From assembly GCF_009826935.1 (NCBI RefSeq), contig NZ_WUMN01000006.1, positions 1 to 64,000 on the forward strand: DNA of 64,000 nt, read 5' to 3'. The translations under genes and the position numbers were made by a program. Below, one piece after another: positions 1 through 8,560 of the stretch. Origin of the DNA: Flavobacterium sp. Sd200 (GTDB lineage: Bacteria; Bacteroidota; Bacteroidia; Flavobacteriales; Flavobacteriaceae). The notes below the pieces were generated by a model, which ran no database searches, was not told the origin of the DNA, and saw nothing but the letters and a program-made list of their open reading frames with translations. Within the stretch, counting starts at the first letter, position 1. Each line of letters begins with the position of its first letter.

Positions 1-1014
1 AAGGTTACTACCTGTAGCATTCAGATCTGAAACTTGTGCCGGAGAACATAAAGCCTGAGAAGACGAAACTGGAGCATTTGGCGCAGTAGTTACCGTTACT
101 GTTACCGGAGCCGAAGTCGTAGTACAGCTATATCCATTGTATCCGTTTATAAATAGTGTAAATGTACCCGACTCTGTTACAGTTATACTGGCATTATCAG
201 GTAAAACATTCGCATAAAACTGACCGTTGCGAAGCCACGTGCTGTTTGCATCGATTTGACCGCCAGACTGAAGCACTACGCTTCCGCCTTCGCAAAATGC
301 TGTAGCTCCCTGTGGTGCTATAGAAGCCGTTGGCGCAGCTACAGATGTTAAAATATATGGACTACTCGTTACACTAGTCTGTGTAGTACAGGCACCCGGT
401 GTTACAGTAACCCTGCAACGCACATTAGTAAGGTTTGTAATAGTACGTGTAAAAGTACTGCCTGTTTCGCCCGGCTGTACTGTATTAGCAATAAGCCACT
501 CATAAGTAGGGTTTGCACCTGCATTGCTTACCGTAGCAGTAAAAGTTACGCTACTTCCTGCACACACATAATTATTATTGTTGATGTTATTATGCTGTAC
601 ATCGGTACTGCTTACCGTTACTGTTGGTGCAACAGCAGTATTTACCGTTACACTTACCGCAGTTCTTGGACCTTCGCAGCCATCAAGGGTTTGTGAAACA
701 TAATAAGTTCCCGTAGCCAAAGCCGTCTCAGGGCTAAGAGCCGTGCCGCCTGTTTCTGCGCTATACCATTGCAGGGATGTACCTGTAGCAGTTAAATTTG
801 CTACAGTACCAGCACCACAAAATGTTTGTGCCGAAGCTGTTGGGGCCGGGGTTGTACACTGCACCCATACAACGGGTGCAAATGAACCACTTGGGGGCTT
901 GTATGCCTTAACTTTAGTGGCAGACATGCCCGGTGTAATCGCATGTACCGTTATGCAAAGCAGCATGCAAAGCCATAACAGGGCGTGTTGTGTTTTCGTA
1001 GTTTTCACTCTCAT
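1..1014 (-). CDS. Partial secreted Ig-like repeat surface protein (5' end only)
   Basis: The frame is open from the ATG at 1014 to the left edge without a stop, so 338 codons of a longer protein are seen. It starts with a signal peptide (MRVKTTKTQHALLWLCML..., hydrophobic core, cut near THVHA/ITPG-like sequence about residue 26). Residues from about 53 form tandem Ig-like/CHU_C-associated domains with recurring patterns such as QTFCGAG, LQWYSAETGGT, GTYYVSQTLDGCEGPR and PTYEWLIAN. This repeat type is typical of large T9SS-exported adhesins or gliding-related surface proteins, but the C-terminal sorting signal would lie outside the window. Its N-terminal MRV-K start resembles that of the protein at 2801-6592. 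The function of the exposed protein cannot be deduced. Confidence 0.8.
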   Translation of the reverse strand, partial: MRVKTTKTQHALLWLCMLLCITVHAITPGMSATKVKAYKPPSGSFAPVVWVQCTTPAPTASAQTFCGAGTVANLTATGTSLQWYSAETGGTALSPETALATGTYYVSQTLDGCEGPRTAVSVTVNTAVAPTVTVSSTDVQHNNINNNNYVCAGSSVTFTATVSNAGANPTYEWLIANTVQPGETGSTFTRTITNLTNVRCRVTVTPGACTTQTSVTSSPYILTSVAAPTASIAPQGATAFCEGGSVVLQSGGQIDANSTWLRNGQFYANVLPDNASITVTESGTFTLFINGYNGYSCTTTSAPVTVTVTTAPNAPVSSSQALCSPAQVSDLNATGSNL

Positions 1015-1106
1015 ACTTTTTGTGTTATTTTATTATCTGGTATTAAAAGCGTTATAAACTTAAAAGTTTACAGTATGGGGTTCATTAATTTGTAGCCGGG
1101 CACATT

Positions 1107-1292
1107 TTACAATCTCACGTCAAAACCGTAAGACCGTAACAGTATGTTTAAACTATCCGGCGATAATATTTCTGCGAAGGCAAAAAACAGGTTCTCTCCT
1201 ACCGGTTTTTTATTTTCAGCCTTTGAGTCTGCCGGATGAGTAAGACCGACAGCCTCAACGCGTCGCGATGAGTAATGTAGTATTTGTTCCAT
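1107..1292 (-). CDS. Possible small hypothetical protein (61 codons)
   Basis: An open frame begins with ATG (MEQILHYSSRR) upstream of the Ig-like gene on the same strand, 92 bases apart. It has no signal peptide, membrane segment or motif that I recognise, and I see no TAnnTTTG box in front of it. It may be a chance open frame in the spacer; it is listed only because the stretch otherwise lacks a gene. Confidence 0.22.
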   Translation of the reverse strand: MEQILHYSSRRVEAVGLTHPADSKAENKKPVGENLFFAFAEILSPDSLNILLRSYGFDVRL

Positions 1293-1340
1293 ATAGTATG
1301 TAGTTGATTTTAAATGGTAAAAATATTACTAATAAAATCA

Positions 1341-1368
1341 AAAAAAAATACCTGTAATCAGGTATTTT
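1341..1368 (-). terminator. Orphan hairpin with minus-strand U-run
   Basis: AAAATACCTG and CAGGTATTTT form a 10-bp stem with a TAAT loop. The eight A bases at 1341-1348 make a U-run only in the minus-strand transcript. No minus-strand gene precedes it, because dusB to the right is plus-strand. Confidence 0.5.
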
Positions 1369-1589
1369 AGTAAGAACTAATGTTTATGCACAATTATTTG
1401 TAGTTGCCTTAAATATGTTGGTTATAAACTGTTAATTGTTCTATGTTTTAACATCAACAAGGTTAATTATTAACATTTTGATAAGCAAAAAATAACAAGT
1501 CTTTACTTCCTAAATAGCACTTACAGAGTAAAATAAGTAAGCTTTTGCCTACTAATATATAAATGAAAATATTATTGCAGTAAAAACCG

Positions 1590-1597
1590 TAATTTTG
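1590..1597 (+). promoter_or_regulatory. dusB -7 box TAATTTTG
   Basis: The box matches TAnnTTTG exactly. It ends 6 bases before the ATG at 1604, so the transcript would have almost no leader. A possible TTG start at 1595 lies inside the box and is therefore rejected. Confidence 0.65.
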
Positions 1598-1603
1598 CAC
1601 AAA

Positions 1604-2614
1604 ATGAAGAAGATGGTTAAGATAGGCAATATTGAGCTTCCGGAGTTTCCGTTACTGCTCGCCCCGATGGAAGATGTTAGCGACCCGCCATTCAGGAGGC
1701 TTTGCAAAACCCATGGTGCCGACCTGATGTTTAGCGAATTTATATCGAGCGAAGGCCTTATACGTGATGCTATGAAAAGCCGCATGAAACTTGATATTTT
1801 TGATTATGAACGCCCTGTAGGCATTCAAATCTTTGGAGGAGATGAAGAGGCTATGGCACTATCGGCAAAAATTGTTGAGGCAGTAAACCCCGACCTTGTA
1901 GATATAAATTTTGGCTGCCCCGTAAAAAAAGTGGTTTGTAAAGGTGCCGGTGCCGCAGTACTTAAAGATATAGACCTTATGGTGCGCCTTACCAAAGCAG
2001 TGGTAGACAGTACCCATTTGCCTGTTACAGTAAAAACCCGTTTGGGTTGGGATGAAAACTCTATAAATATATATGAAGTGGCCGAGCGGCTACAGGATGT
2101 TGGCATTAAGGCCCTGAGCATTCATGGAAGGACGCGTGCGCAAATGTATAAAGGTGAAGCGGACTGGACAGAAATTGCACGTGTTAAAAATAATCCGCGC
2201 ATTACTATTCCTATTTTTGGAAATGGCGATATAGACAGCCCCGAAAAAGCACTTGATTATAAAAACAGGTATGATGTAGACGGTGTAATGATTGGACGCG
2301 CTGCCATTGGGTATCCCTGGATATTTAATGAAATAAAACATTTTGTTGCTACCGGAGAGCACAAAGCACTCCCAACTCTTGCCGACCGTGTAGAAGCCGC
2401 CAGGAATCATCTTACCTGGGCTATAGAATGGAAAGGAGAACGCGTAGGCGTTTTTGAAACCCGCAGGCATTATACAAATTACTTTAAAGGCATTGCTAAT
2501 TTTAAAGAATACAGGCAAAAACTGGTTACCGGAGATGGAGCACAGGATGTGTACAACACCCTCGATGATATCCTTCAGCATTTTGGGGAAGGGCTTCCGT
2601 TAATGCAGGGTTGA
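1604..2614 (+). CDS. dusB: tRNA-dihydrouridine synthase B
   Basis: This FMN enzyme reduces uridine to dihydrouridine in the tRNA D-loop using NADPH. The TIM-barrel N-terminus has the family signature LAPMEDVSDPPFRRLC (about residues 19-34). INFGCPVKK carries the catalytic cysteine (Cys105), followed by the GAGAAVL loop. VKTRLGWDE and SIHGRTRAQMYKG supply substrate-binding residues, and GNGDI and GVMIGRAAIG are the FMN phosphate-binding loops. The length (336 residues) is usual. An ATG at 1613 (MVKIGNIELPEF) is an equally good start and is closer to what I remember of Bacteroidota homologues; the -7 box at 1590-1597 excludes anything earlier. A hairpin terminator follows. Confidence 0.95.
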   Translation: MKKMVKIGNIELPEFPLLLAPMEDVSDPPFRRLCKTHGADLMFSEFISSEGLIRDAMKSRMKLDIFDYERPVGIQIFGGDEEAMALSAKIVEAVNPDLVDINFGCPVKKVVCKGAGAAVLKDIDLMVRLTKAVVDSTHLPVTVKTRLGWDENSINIYEVAERLQDVGIKALSIHGRTRAQMYKGEADWTEIARVKNNPRITIPIFGNGDIDSPEKALDYKNRYDVDGVMIGRAAIGYPWIFNEIKHFVATGEHKALPTLADRVEAARNHLTWAIEWKGERVGVFETRRHYTNYFKGIANFKEYRQKLVTGDGAQDVYNTLDDILQHFGEGLPLMQG

Positions 2615-2642
2615 TCTAATCCTACAGAACAGGAAATATAAA

Positions 2643-2709
2643 GACACTAATTTCTCAAATTCGTATTTATCTATTGATGATAGTTTGAGAAATTAGTGTC
2701 TGTTTTTTT
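2643..2709 (+). terminator. dusB terminator with long loop
   Basis: GACACTAATTTCTCAAA (2643-2659) pairs perfectly over 17 bases with 2684-2700 and is followed by TGTTTTTTT. The loop is 24 bases, long for an intrinsic terminator. Confidence 0.8.
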
Positions 2710-2741
2710 ATAGTTAATATGCGAAAAAAAAACGTGTAAAA

Positions 2742-2777
2742 CTTAAAAATCCCTGCCGCATTACGCTGACAGGGATT
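2742..2777 (-). terminator. Terminator of the T9SS surface-protein gene
   Basis: AATCCCTG (2748-2755) pairs with CAGGGATT (2770-2777). On the minus strand the stem is followed by TTTTTAAGTTTT. It lies 24 bases beyond the stop codon of the 2801-6592 gene. Confidence 0.75.
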
Positions 2778-2800
2778 CAAGTAAATCGGGGACCTGATTT

Positions 2801-5800
2801 TTAGAACACTATTTTTTTGCTTACTTTGCCTTTAACAGTGTCAATTTCTACAATAAGCACCTGTTGCTGAACCTGTAGTCCATTAACAACTGTTTCTGTA
2901 GCATTAATGCCATTTTTAGTATAAAGTTCTCTTCCATGTATGTCAAGAACCCTTACACCATTCATTAAAGCTGTACCTGAGTTTATATTTATAGCCGTAC
3001 CTTCTTTGAAAACTATTATACTGTTAGCGTTTAGCTCAGGGTTGTTATTACCAAGAACTTCGCGTGCATATACAATTTCAAACCTGTCTTCAATCGTACC
3101 AGCATTTGTTGTAAAGCTGTATGCGTTTGCAAGAGATGTAACAGTGCCCAAAAGATTATCTTTTATAAACACTTCCTGGCCTTCTTCAAAAACACCGTCT
3201 TTATGATCTATACTTATAGTGTATGTACCTGCATCGGTAGCAGAGTATCCCATTGGCACAATATCACCTGAAGTAAAGGCAGGCCTTGCCTGTATGCCGA
3301 GTTTTTTATCTGCTGCAAGAGAATATAAAGAAACTAATCCGCCACTGTTTATCGCTGCTGCATCATAACCATAATCAACACCTGTAGTAGCCCCTTCAAC
3401 ATAACCTATAGCCGTTTGGCTGAAACTGTTGTTAACACCACTAAGGTTTAACCAAACTCGCGACATAGGGTTTTGTGCTGTCCTGAAAAAGCCCTGATTT
3501 CCGCTGGCAGGAGCTTCTTTACGCATAGCATTATTATACGTTATAACCGGATTGGATTGGTTTTCAGCAGTTCTCACTAAGAAGCCCTGACCCTGAGCTA
3601 ACCTCCAGTTTGCATTACTGCCCTGATAGTAAACTGCCTGGTCCTGGCCGCCTGCTGTGTAGTTTGCTGGAGGGTTTCCTCCACCAAACGGAGTAGCAGT
3701 GTTTGCTATCAAACCTAATAATGTTAACGTAGCATAAGAAGATACCTGATAGTCGTTTCTTTTTCTCCAAAGGTAAATACCAGAATCAGCATCTATAACA
3801 CCGCTATTGGCCGCGAAGAACTCTACCAGACCAATCGGCGACGGGTAAGGATTACCGGTAGCTGTATAACGGCTGCCCTGTGTAGAAAGCGGATAAGTTA
3901 TTGTTCCGTTATGAGGCACACCTGTAAATGTACCAGGATATCTTATTGAAGCACTGCCTGCATTATATCCGGTAGTACTGTTGCTGTTTGGCATACGGAT
4001 AAGGTAACCTTTAGCTGTTTCAAAATTTGTTGTCGATGGATTTACAAGGAAATATTGCTCTACATTGGCCTGTATTGAACTTTCATAAGCATACTTATAT
4101 TCGTAAAAACGACCTGTGTTAGTTAGCGGAGAGAATGCCAATAGCTGCTGCCCACTTACCGGAGAAGACCACATAGTATAATCCAGTCTGTATAATGGGT
4201 TGGTATTTTTTATAACAGTAATATTACCTGTATTGCCAACAGCATTGTCCTGTATTAACGATCCGTTATTATTTACAGTAAACGAACCGCCTGTTACAAC
4301 ATTTACTTCGTTAACAACCTGTAAAGATCCTGATGTAGCCACAATAAGACTTGCACCGTTTGATATGGTTATGCTTTTAGCATGGCCTGTTAAACCTACA
4401 ACCGTAGGCTGGTTTACCGGAGCCGAAGGAATACTTACAATTGTATACTGTGTTGGGATACTACCGCAAGCCCAGTTGGCAGAATTGTTCCAGTAAATAT
4501 CGCTTGCACCCGTCCAAACGTTAGTGTCGTTAACAGTAACAGTAACCGGATCTGATGCCGATGTACACACTACAGATGTTCCGCTGCTTGTTACAGCCCT
4601 ATAACGTGTAGTAGTTGTTAAAATACCTGTTGTGTATGATGCAGTTGTTGCGCCTGTTCCGGTGGTAACATTTGTCCAAGTTGATCCGTCTGTAGATTGT
4701 TGCCATTGTATAGAACCGGCAGAACCTGATATAGATACAACTGCATTATTACCGGCACAAACAGTTTGGTTTCCTGTAATTGTACCAGCATTGGCATAGT
4801 TAACCGTAAAGGCAACCGCACTGCTTCGTGTAGCAGCACAAGCAAAACCCTGTGGATATACCTCAGCATAGTAGTATGTTGTTCCTGCTGTAGTTACAGA
4901 AGGCGAATAAGTTCTTGACGTTGCCCCACCTATAAGAGTACCGCCAGTGTTACTGTTAGTAGTATTGCTGTACCATTGATATTGCGGAGTGTTGCCTTGT
5001 GCACCTACCTCAACAAAAGCAGGAGTTCCCTGGCAAGTCTCTGCGCCTGTAGCAGAAAGTACTACAGTATTTAAATAAGCCGGATTAGAAAAAGCGGCAC
5101 CTGATGGATTGGTTACCAAACACCTGTAAACCGCAGCACTGCTTGCCAGTACGGGGTTGATGGTTAGGGTTGCAGTTGTAGCACCACTAACACCATTGCC
5201 GTTAGTTAACGCCACGCCGTTTCTTTCCCACTGATACGATATCTCTGTACCTGTAGCAGTAACCGAAACCGAAAACTGGGCCGATCCGTTAGGACATACA
5301 GCCTGAGAAACCGGATGTGCAGAAATTTCCGGAGCAGGTATTTGAAATGAATTCCTGTTGTAAGCCATAAAAGCAGGGTCGCTGGTGCCGCTTGGCATTA
5401 CTTTAAAGCCAACCGCCTGAGTTCTGTTAGTACTTGTTATACCAAAGTCTGACAGTTTATAACCAACAAGTCTTATATCTCGTGTATTGGCTCCAATTGT
5501 TCTTGTACCGTTAATTACGGCAGTATTTAAAGGCTCATTTACAGGGAGCGTAAAGAAATCTGTTTTATAAGTTCCAACCGGAGTTACAGCACTAAGGTCT
5601 ATCTGTACAGGGTTTCCAACAATATTGCCATTAACATCTACAAAACAGTACACTGAGAAAGAATCACTACTTGGTTGAGCTACCTGAGAAACAAGTATAT
5701 CCGGAATGGCATCATCGATTACCGTATTATTAAAAATAGTACCCGACTGGAAATTTAATACTGATGTAGACGGAAGGTTTGTTACTCCCGAACCAAGGTT

Positions 5801-6592
5801 AAGACCACGAATACCATCAATAAGGACATCACGTACAGAAAGACCTGCAACACTTGGTGCGGTTGGCACTCCACGGGTGCTGCTTCCATCTACCATACTT
5901 CCTAAAACAATAAGGTTAGGGTTATCTGTAGCCGATGGAACAGTTCCACTTATGTTGTTAACAGGCAATGCCCTAAAGTTACTTTGAGTATAAGCACCTG
6001 TTGTAGCAGAGTTACTGTTTAAGACATCTACTACAGCCGCCTCAGTACCTGTACTGTATAGTACACCGTTATACCTGAAAGCCATAAGACTATGACCTGT
6101 ATCAGGCTGATTGGCAGCAACACCACTTGCGGCCGAAGAGCTCCAATAGCCGTTCCAGTTTGTAATTACACGGGTAATTCCTGAACCTGCCGGTGTGGCA
6201 GCAGGTGCAATGTAAGCAAGCGTGGTTGCTCCGTTAACAACAGTACTACCCCTAACAACAGTTACAGTAAGCTGAGCTTCCGTTCCTGAAGTTACACCTG
6301 TAACAAGCGGTAAAATAGCCGTAATTGTTGTGTTGTTTACAACCTGAAAAGATGTAGCTGCAGTTGCAGTACCTCCCGGCCTTGTAAACCTTACAGCGGT
6401 AATGTTAGTTGGGTTGGTAAAGTTTGTACCTGTAATAGTTACAGTAGTTCTTTGAGTAACCCTCGTGGGGCTATAACTTGTAATGGTAGGCGTTGTTGTT
6501 TGCGCAAAAGCCCCTACCCCGATTAAAAGCAGCCATAGCAGTAGCTGCCTTTTTACAAAGGAAGTAATTTTTCGAACCCTCATGTTAGTCAA
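2801..6592 (-). CDS. Large secreted surface protein with IPT and Ig-like domains and a T9SS type C sorting signal
   Basis: The 1263-residue protein begins with a signal peptide (residues 1-30, ending GVGAFA|Q). An IPT/TIG domain follows (about 35-125: TITSYSPTRVTQ, VTITGTNF), then a region of unknown fold, and from about 420 Ig-like/CHU_C domains (YQWERNGVALT, QYQWYSNTT, IQWQQSTDGSTW). A long central part follows. The last 75 residues match the T9SS sorting signal type C pattern as I remember it (NSIIVFKEGTAININSGTA, VRVLDIHGREL, QQVLIVEI, KGKVSKKIVF). It should be exported through the outer membrane by the type IX system and kept on the cell surface. The start could also be the ATG at 6583 (MRVRKI). 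The ligand is unknown. Confidence 0.9.
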   Translation of the reverse strand: MTNMRVRKITSFVKRQLLLWLLLIGVGAFAQTTTPTITSYSPTRVTQRTTVTITGTNFTNPTNITAVRFTRPGGTATAATSFQVVNNTTITAILPLVTGVTSGTEAQLTVTVVRGSTVVNGATTLAYIAPAATPAGSGITRVITNWNGYWSSSAASGVAANQPDTGHSLMAFRYNGVLYSTGTEAAVVDVLNSNSATTGAYTQSNFRALPVNNISGTVPSATDNPNLIVLGSMVDGSSTRGVPTAPSVAGLSVRDVLIDGIRGLNLGSGVTNLPSTSVLNFQSGTIFNNTVIDDAIPDILVSQVAQPSSDSFSVYCFVDVNGNIVGNPVQIDLSAVTPVGTYKTDFFTLPVNEPLNTAVINGTRTIGANTRDIRLVGYKLSDFGITSTNRTQAVGFKVMPSGTSDPAFMAYNRNSFQIPAPEISAHPVSQAVCPNGSAQFSVSVTATGTEISYQWERNGVALTNGNGVSGATTATLTINPVLASSAAVYRCLVTNPSGAAFSNPAYLNTVVLSATGAETCQGTPAFVEVGAQGNTPQYQWYSNTTNSNTGGTLIGGATSRTYSPSVTTAGTTYYYAEVYPQGFACAATRSSAVAFTVNYANAGTITGNQTVCAGNNAVVSISGSAGSIQWQQSTDGSTWTNVTTGTGATTASYTTGILTTTTRYRAVTSSGTSVVCTSASDPVTVTVNDTNVWTGASDIYWNNSANWACGSIPTQYTIVSIPSAPVNQPTVVGLTGHAKSITISNGASLIVATSGSLQVVNEVNVVTGGSFTVNNNGSLIQDNAVGNTGNITVIKNTNPLYRLDYTMWSSPVSGQQLLAFSPLTNTGRFYEYKYAYESSIQANVEQYFLVNPSTTNFETAKGYLIRMPNSNSTTGYNAGSASIRYPGTFTGVPHNGTITYPLSTQGSRYTATGNPYPSPIGLVEFFAANSGVIDADSGIYLWRKRNDYQVSSYATLTLLGLIANTATPFGGGNPPANYTAGGQDQAVYYQGSNANWRLAQGQGFLVRTAENQSNPVITYNNAMRKEAPASGNQGFFRTAQNPMSRVWLNLSGVNNSFSQTAIGYVEGATTGVDYGYDAAAINSGGLVSLYSLAADKKLGIQARPAFTSGDIVPMGYSATDAGTYTISIDHKDGVFEEGQEVFIKDNLLGTVTSLANAYSFTTNAGTIEDRFEIVYAREVLGNNNPELNANSIIVFKEGTAININSGTALMNGVRVLDIHGRELYTKNGINATETVVNGLQVQQQVLIVEIDTVKGKVSKKIVF

Positions 6593-7112
6593 ATTTTAAA
6601 TTTATTACAAAGAAAAAAAAATATTAATATTTAATAAGTTTAACAATAGTTAAAGTATCGTTAGAGAAATAGTATTGTAAGAAATTTTAACCTTTCTGTA
6701 AATAGATCTTAACCCTAATTTAACCTCCTTAAAAGTATTGCGCATTCCAGCATACAAAAGCTTTTTAGGCAAATACAATTATTTATTAATCAGTATCTTG
6801 AACACAAAACTAATACCTGGTTCTTCTATTTCCAAACAATTTTAACCGCAACTAAAAAAATGTGTATTTCACACTAATTTACAAATAGTATTACAAAATC
6901 GACATTATTAGAATCGACAAAGTATCAATTTAATCGATTAACAACGCAATTCCAACCACCTAAATTCATAATCCATATTTTCAAAGTATTCAAAATATAG
7001 ATGCCAGCAATAAAAATATTCTTACAATGCCATCTGCCCCCTGTTTTAAATTATTAAAATATTCATTTCGTTGTCATTTCTTAAATTATAGTATGGTTTA
7101 GAATATTCTCAC
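6593..7112. other. Long AT-rich divergent spacer
   Basis: This stretch of about 520 bases separates the minus-strand T9SS protein gene from pepP. It contains many A/T runs, no open frame worth reporting, no clear hairpin terminator, and no exact TAnnTTTG box for the minus-strand gene. It may hold regulatory sites for the surface protein, but nothing specific is visible. Confidence 0.5.
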
Positions 7113-7120
7113 TAATTTTG
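7113..7120 (+). promoter_or_regulatory. pepP -7 box TAATTTTG
   Basis: The box matches TAnnTTTG exactly and lies 24 bases before the ATG at 7145. The longer reading frame would begin with the TTG inside this box, so the start at 7145 is preferred. Confidence 0.65.
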
Positions 7121-7144
7121 ATGTTCTCATTAAAATCACTTATA

Positions 7145-8437
7145 ATGAAATACCATCAGATAGACAGCAGCCTCTTTGTAAAAAACCGCGCAAAGTTTGC
7201 CGCGCAGATGAAACCTAAAAGTGTTGCCGTATTTAACTCTAACGACATATACCCCGTAAGTGCAGACAGCACCCTGCCTTTCGCCCAGCACCGAGACATT
7301 TTTTACCTAAGTGGTGCCGATCAGGAAGAATCGATACTTCTGCTTTGCCCAGACGCTCCTTATGAACACTTGCGCGAAATATTATTTCTTCGCGAGACCA
7401 ACGAGCATATTGCCGTTTGGGAAGGCGAAAAACTAACTAAAGAGCGTGCAACTGCCGTTAGCGGCATTAAAAATATTGTGTGGCTTAAAGATTTCGAAAA
7501 AACACTTTTTGAGATCATGACCTACTGCGATACTATTTATGTAAACACGAACGAACATTATCGCAGCAGCGTGGAGACAGAAACCCGCGAAGCTCGTTTT
7601 ATAAAATGGTGGAAAGACAAATATCCGGCACATCAGGTGGCTAAAAGCAACCCTATACTGCAACGCCTTCGCTCGGTTAAAGAACAGGAAGAGTTAGACC
7701 TTATGCAGCATGCCTGCAACATTACCGAGAAGGGTTTTAGGCGTGTGCTTGGTTTTACAAAACCGGGCGTATGGGAATATGAGCTTGAGGCCGAATTTAT
7801 TCACGAATTTTTGCGCAACCGTTCTAAAGGGTTTGCCTATACTCCTATTATAGCATCGGGCAATAATGCCAACGTACTTCACTACATAGAAAACAACCAG
7901 CAATGCAAAGACGGCGACCTTATTTTATTTGACGTTGCTGCCGAATATGCCAATTACAGCAGCGACCTTAGCCGAACCATTCCGGTAAACGGTCGTTTTA
8001 CCGAAAGGCAAAAAGCAGTCTACAATGCAGTGCTCAATGTAAAGAACGAAGCAACAAAAATGCTTGTCCCAGGCACATTATGGAAACAGTATCATATTGA
8101 AGTAGGTAAACTAATGACATCTGAACTTCTTGGGCTTGGGCTTTTAGATAAAGCCGATGTACAGAACGAAAACCCGGACTGGCCTGCCTACAAAAAATAT
8201 TTTATGCACGGCACGTCTCACCATCTGGGTCTGGACACACACGATTATGGCTTGCTTTATGAGCCAATGCAGGCAAATATGGTGTTTACCGTAGAACCGG
8301 GCATTTATATTCCTGCCGAAGGTTTTGGTGTTCGTCTTGAAGACAATGTGGTTATCCAACCAAGTGGCGAACCTTTTAACCTTATGAAGAACATTCCTAT
8401 CGAAGCTGAAGAGATAGAAGAAATTATGAATGCGTAA
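7145..8437 (+). CDS. pepP: Xaa-Pro aminopeptidase (aminopeptidase P, M24B)
   Basis: This cytosolic dinuclear-metal peptidase removes an N-terminal residue that precedes proline. Residues about 10-130 form the aminopeptidase P N-terminal domain (QHRDIFYLSG, EES). The pita-bread catalytic domain carries all five metal ligands: Asp263 (FDVAAEY), Asp274 (SSDLSRT), His359 (GTSHHLGLD), Glu384 (VEPGIYIP) and Glu399 (RLEDN). The order and spacing are those of the E. coli enzyme. Length is 430 residues from the chosen start. It is transcribed alone between its own promoter and a bidirectional terminator. Confidence 0.95.
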   Translation: MKYHQIDSSLFVKNRAKFAAQMKPKSVAVFNSNDIYPVSADSTLPFAQHRDIFYLSGADQEESILLLCPDAPYEHLREILFLRETNEHIAVWEGEKLTKERATAVSGIKNIVWLKDFEKTLFEIMTYCDTIYVNTNEHYRSSVETETREARFIKWWKDKYPAHQVAKSNPILQRLRSVKEQEELDLMQHACNITEKGFRRVLGFTKPGVWEYELEAEFIHEFLRNRSKGFAYTPIIASGNNANVLHYIENNQQCKDGDLILFDVAAEYANYSSDLSRTIPVNGRFTERQKAVYNAVLNVKNEATKMLVPGTLWKQYHIEVGKLMTSELLGLGLLDKADVQNENPDWPAYKKYFMHGTSHHLGLDTHDYGLLYEPMQANMVFTVEPGIYIPAEGFGVRLEDNVVIQPSGEPFNLMKNIPIEAEEIEEIMNA

Positions 8438-8507
8438 TTAGTTATAACGTTGAAAGTTGTAAAGTCGTTTTGAGGTTTCTTCCGATTTACTTACATACAT
8501 ATAAAAT

Positions 8508-8541
8508 AAAAGCAGGCCTCAAACGAGTAGCCTGCTTTTTG
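8508..8541. terminator. Bidirectional terminator between pepP and an aldo/keto reductase gene
   Basis: AAAAGCAGGC (8508-8517) pairs with GCCTGCTTTT (8530-8539). An inner CTC/GAG pair closes the AAAC loop. U-runs flank it on both strands, which suits the convergent genes. Confidence 0.85.
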
Positions 8542-8560
8542 TTTTTCAATATATTCTCTA

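Larger units (their letters stand above)
1293..1603. other. Gene-free divergent spacer
   Basis: This 311-base AT-rich stretch lies between the minus-strand surface protein region and dusB. It holds a hairpin with a T-run on the minus strand (1341-1368) and the dusB -7 box (1590-1597). I see no convincing gene in it. Confidence 0.6.

Noticed and set aside
743..1057. Plus-strand frame of 104 codons opposite the Ig-like protein gene
   Set aside because: It is antisense to an Ig-like domain region whose minus-strand frame stays open to the edge and has clear protein features; the plus frame has none.
6593..7112. Hidden small gene or RNA in the long spacer before pepP
   Set aside because: I found no frame with a plausible start, no consensus box apart from that of pepP and no stable hairpin, only A/T-rich sequence.
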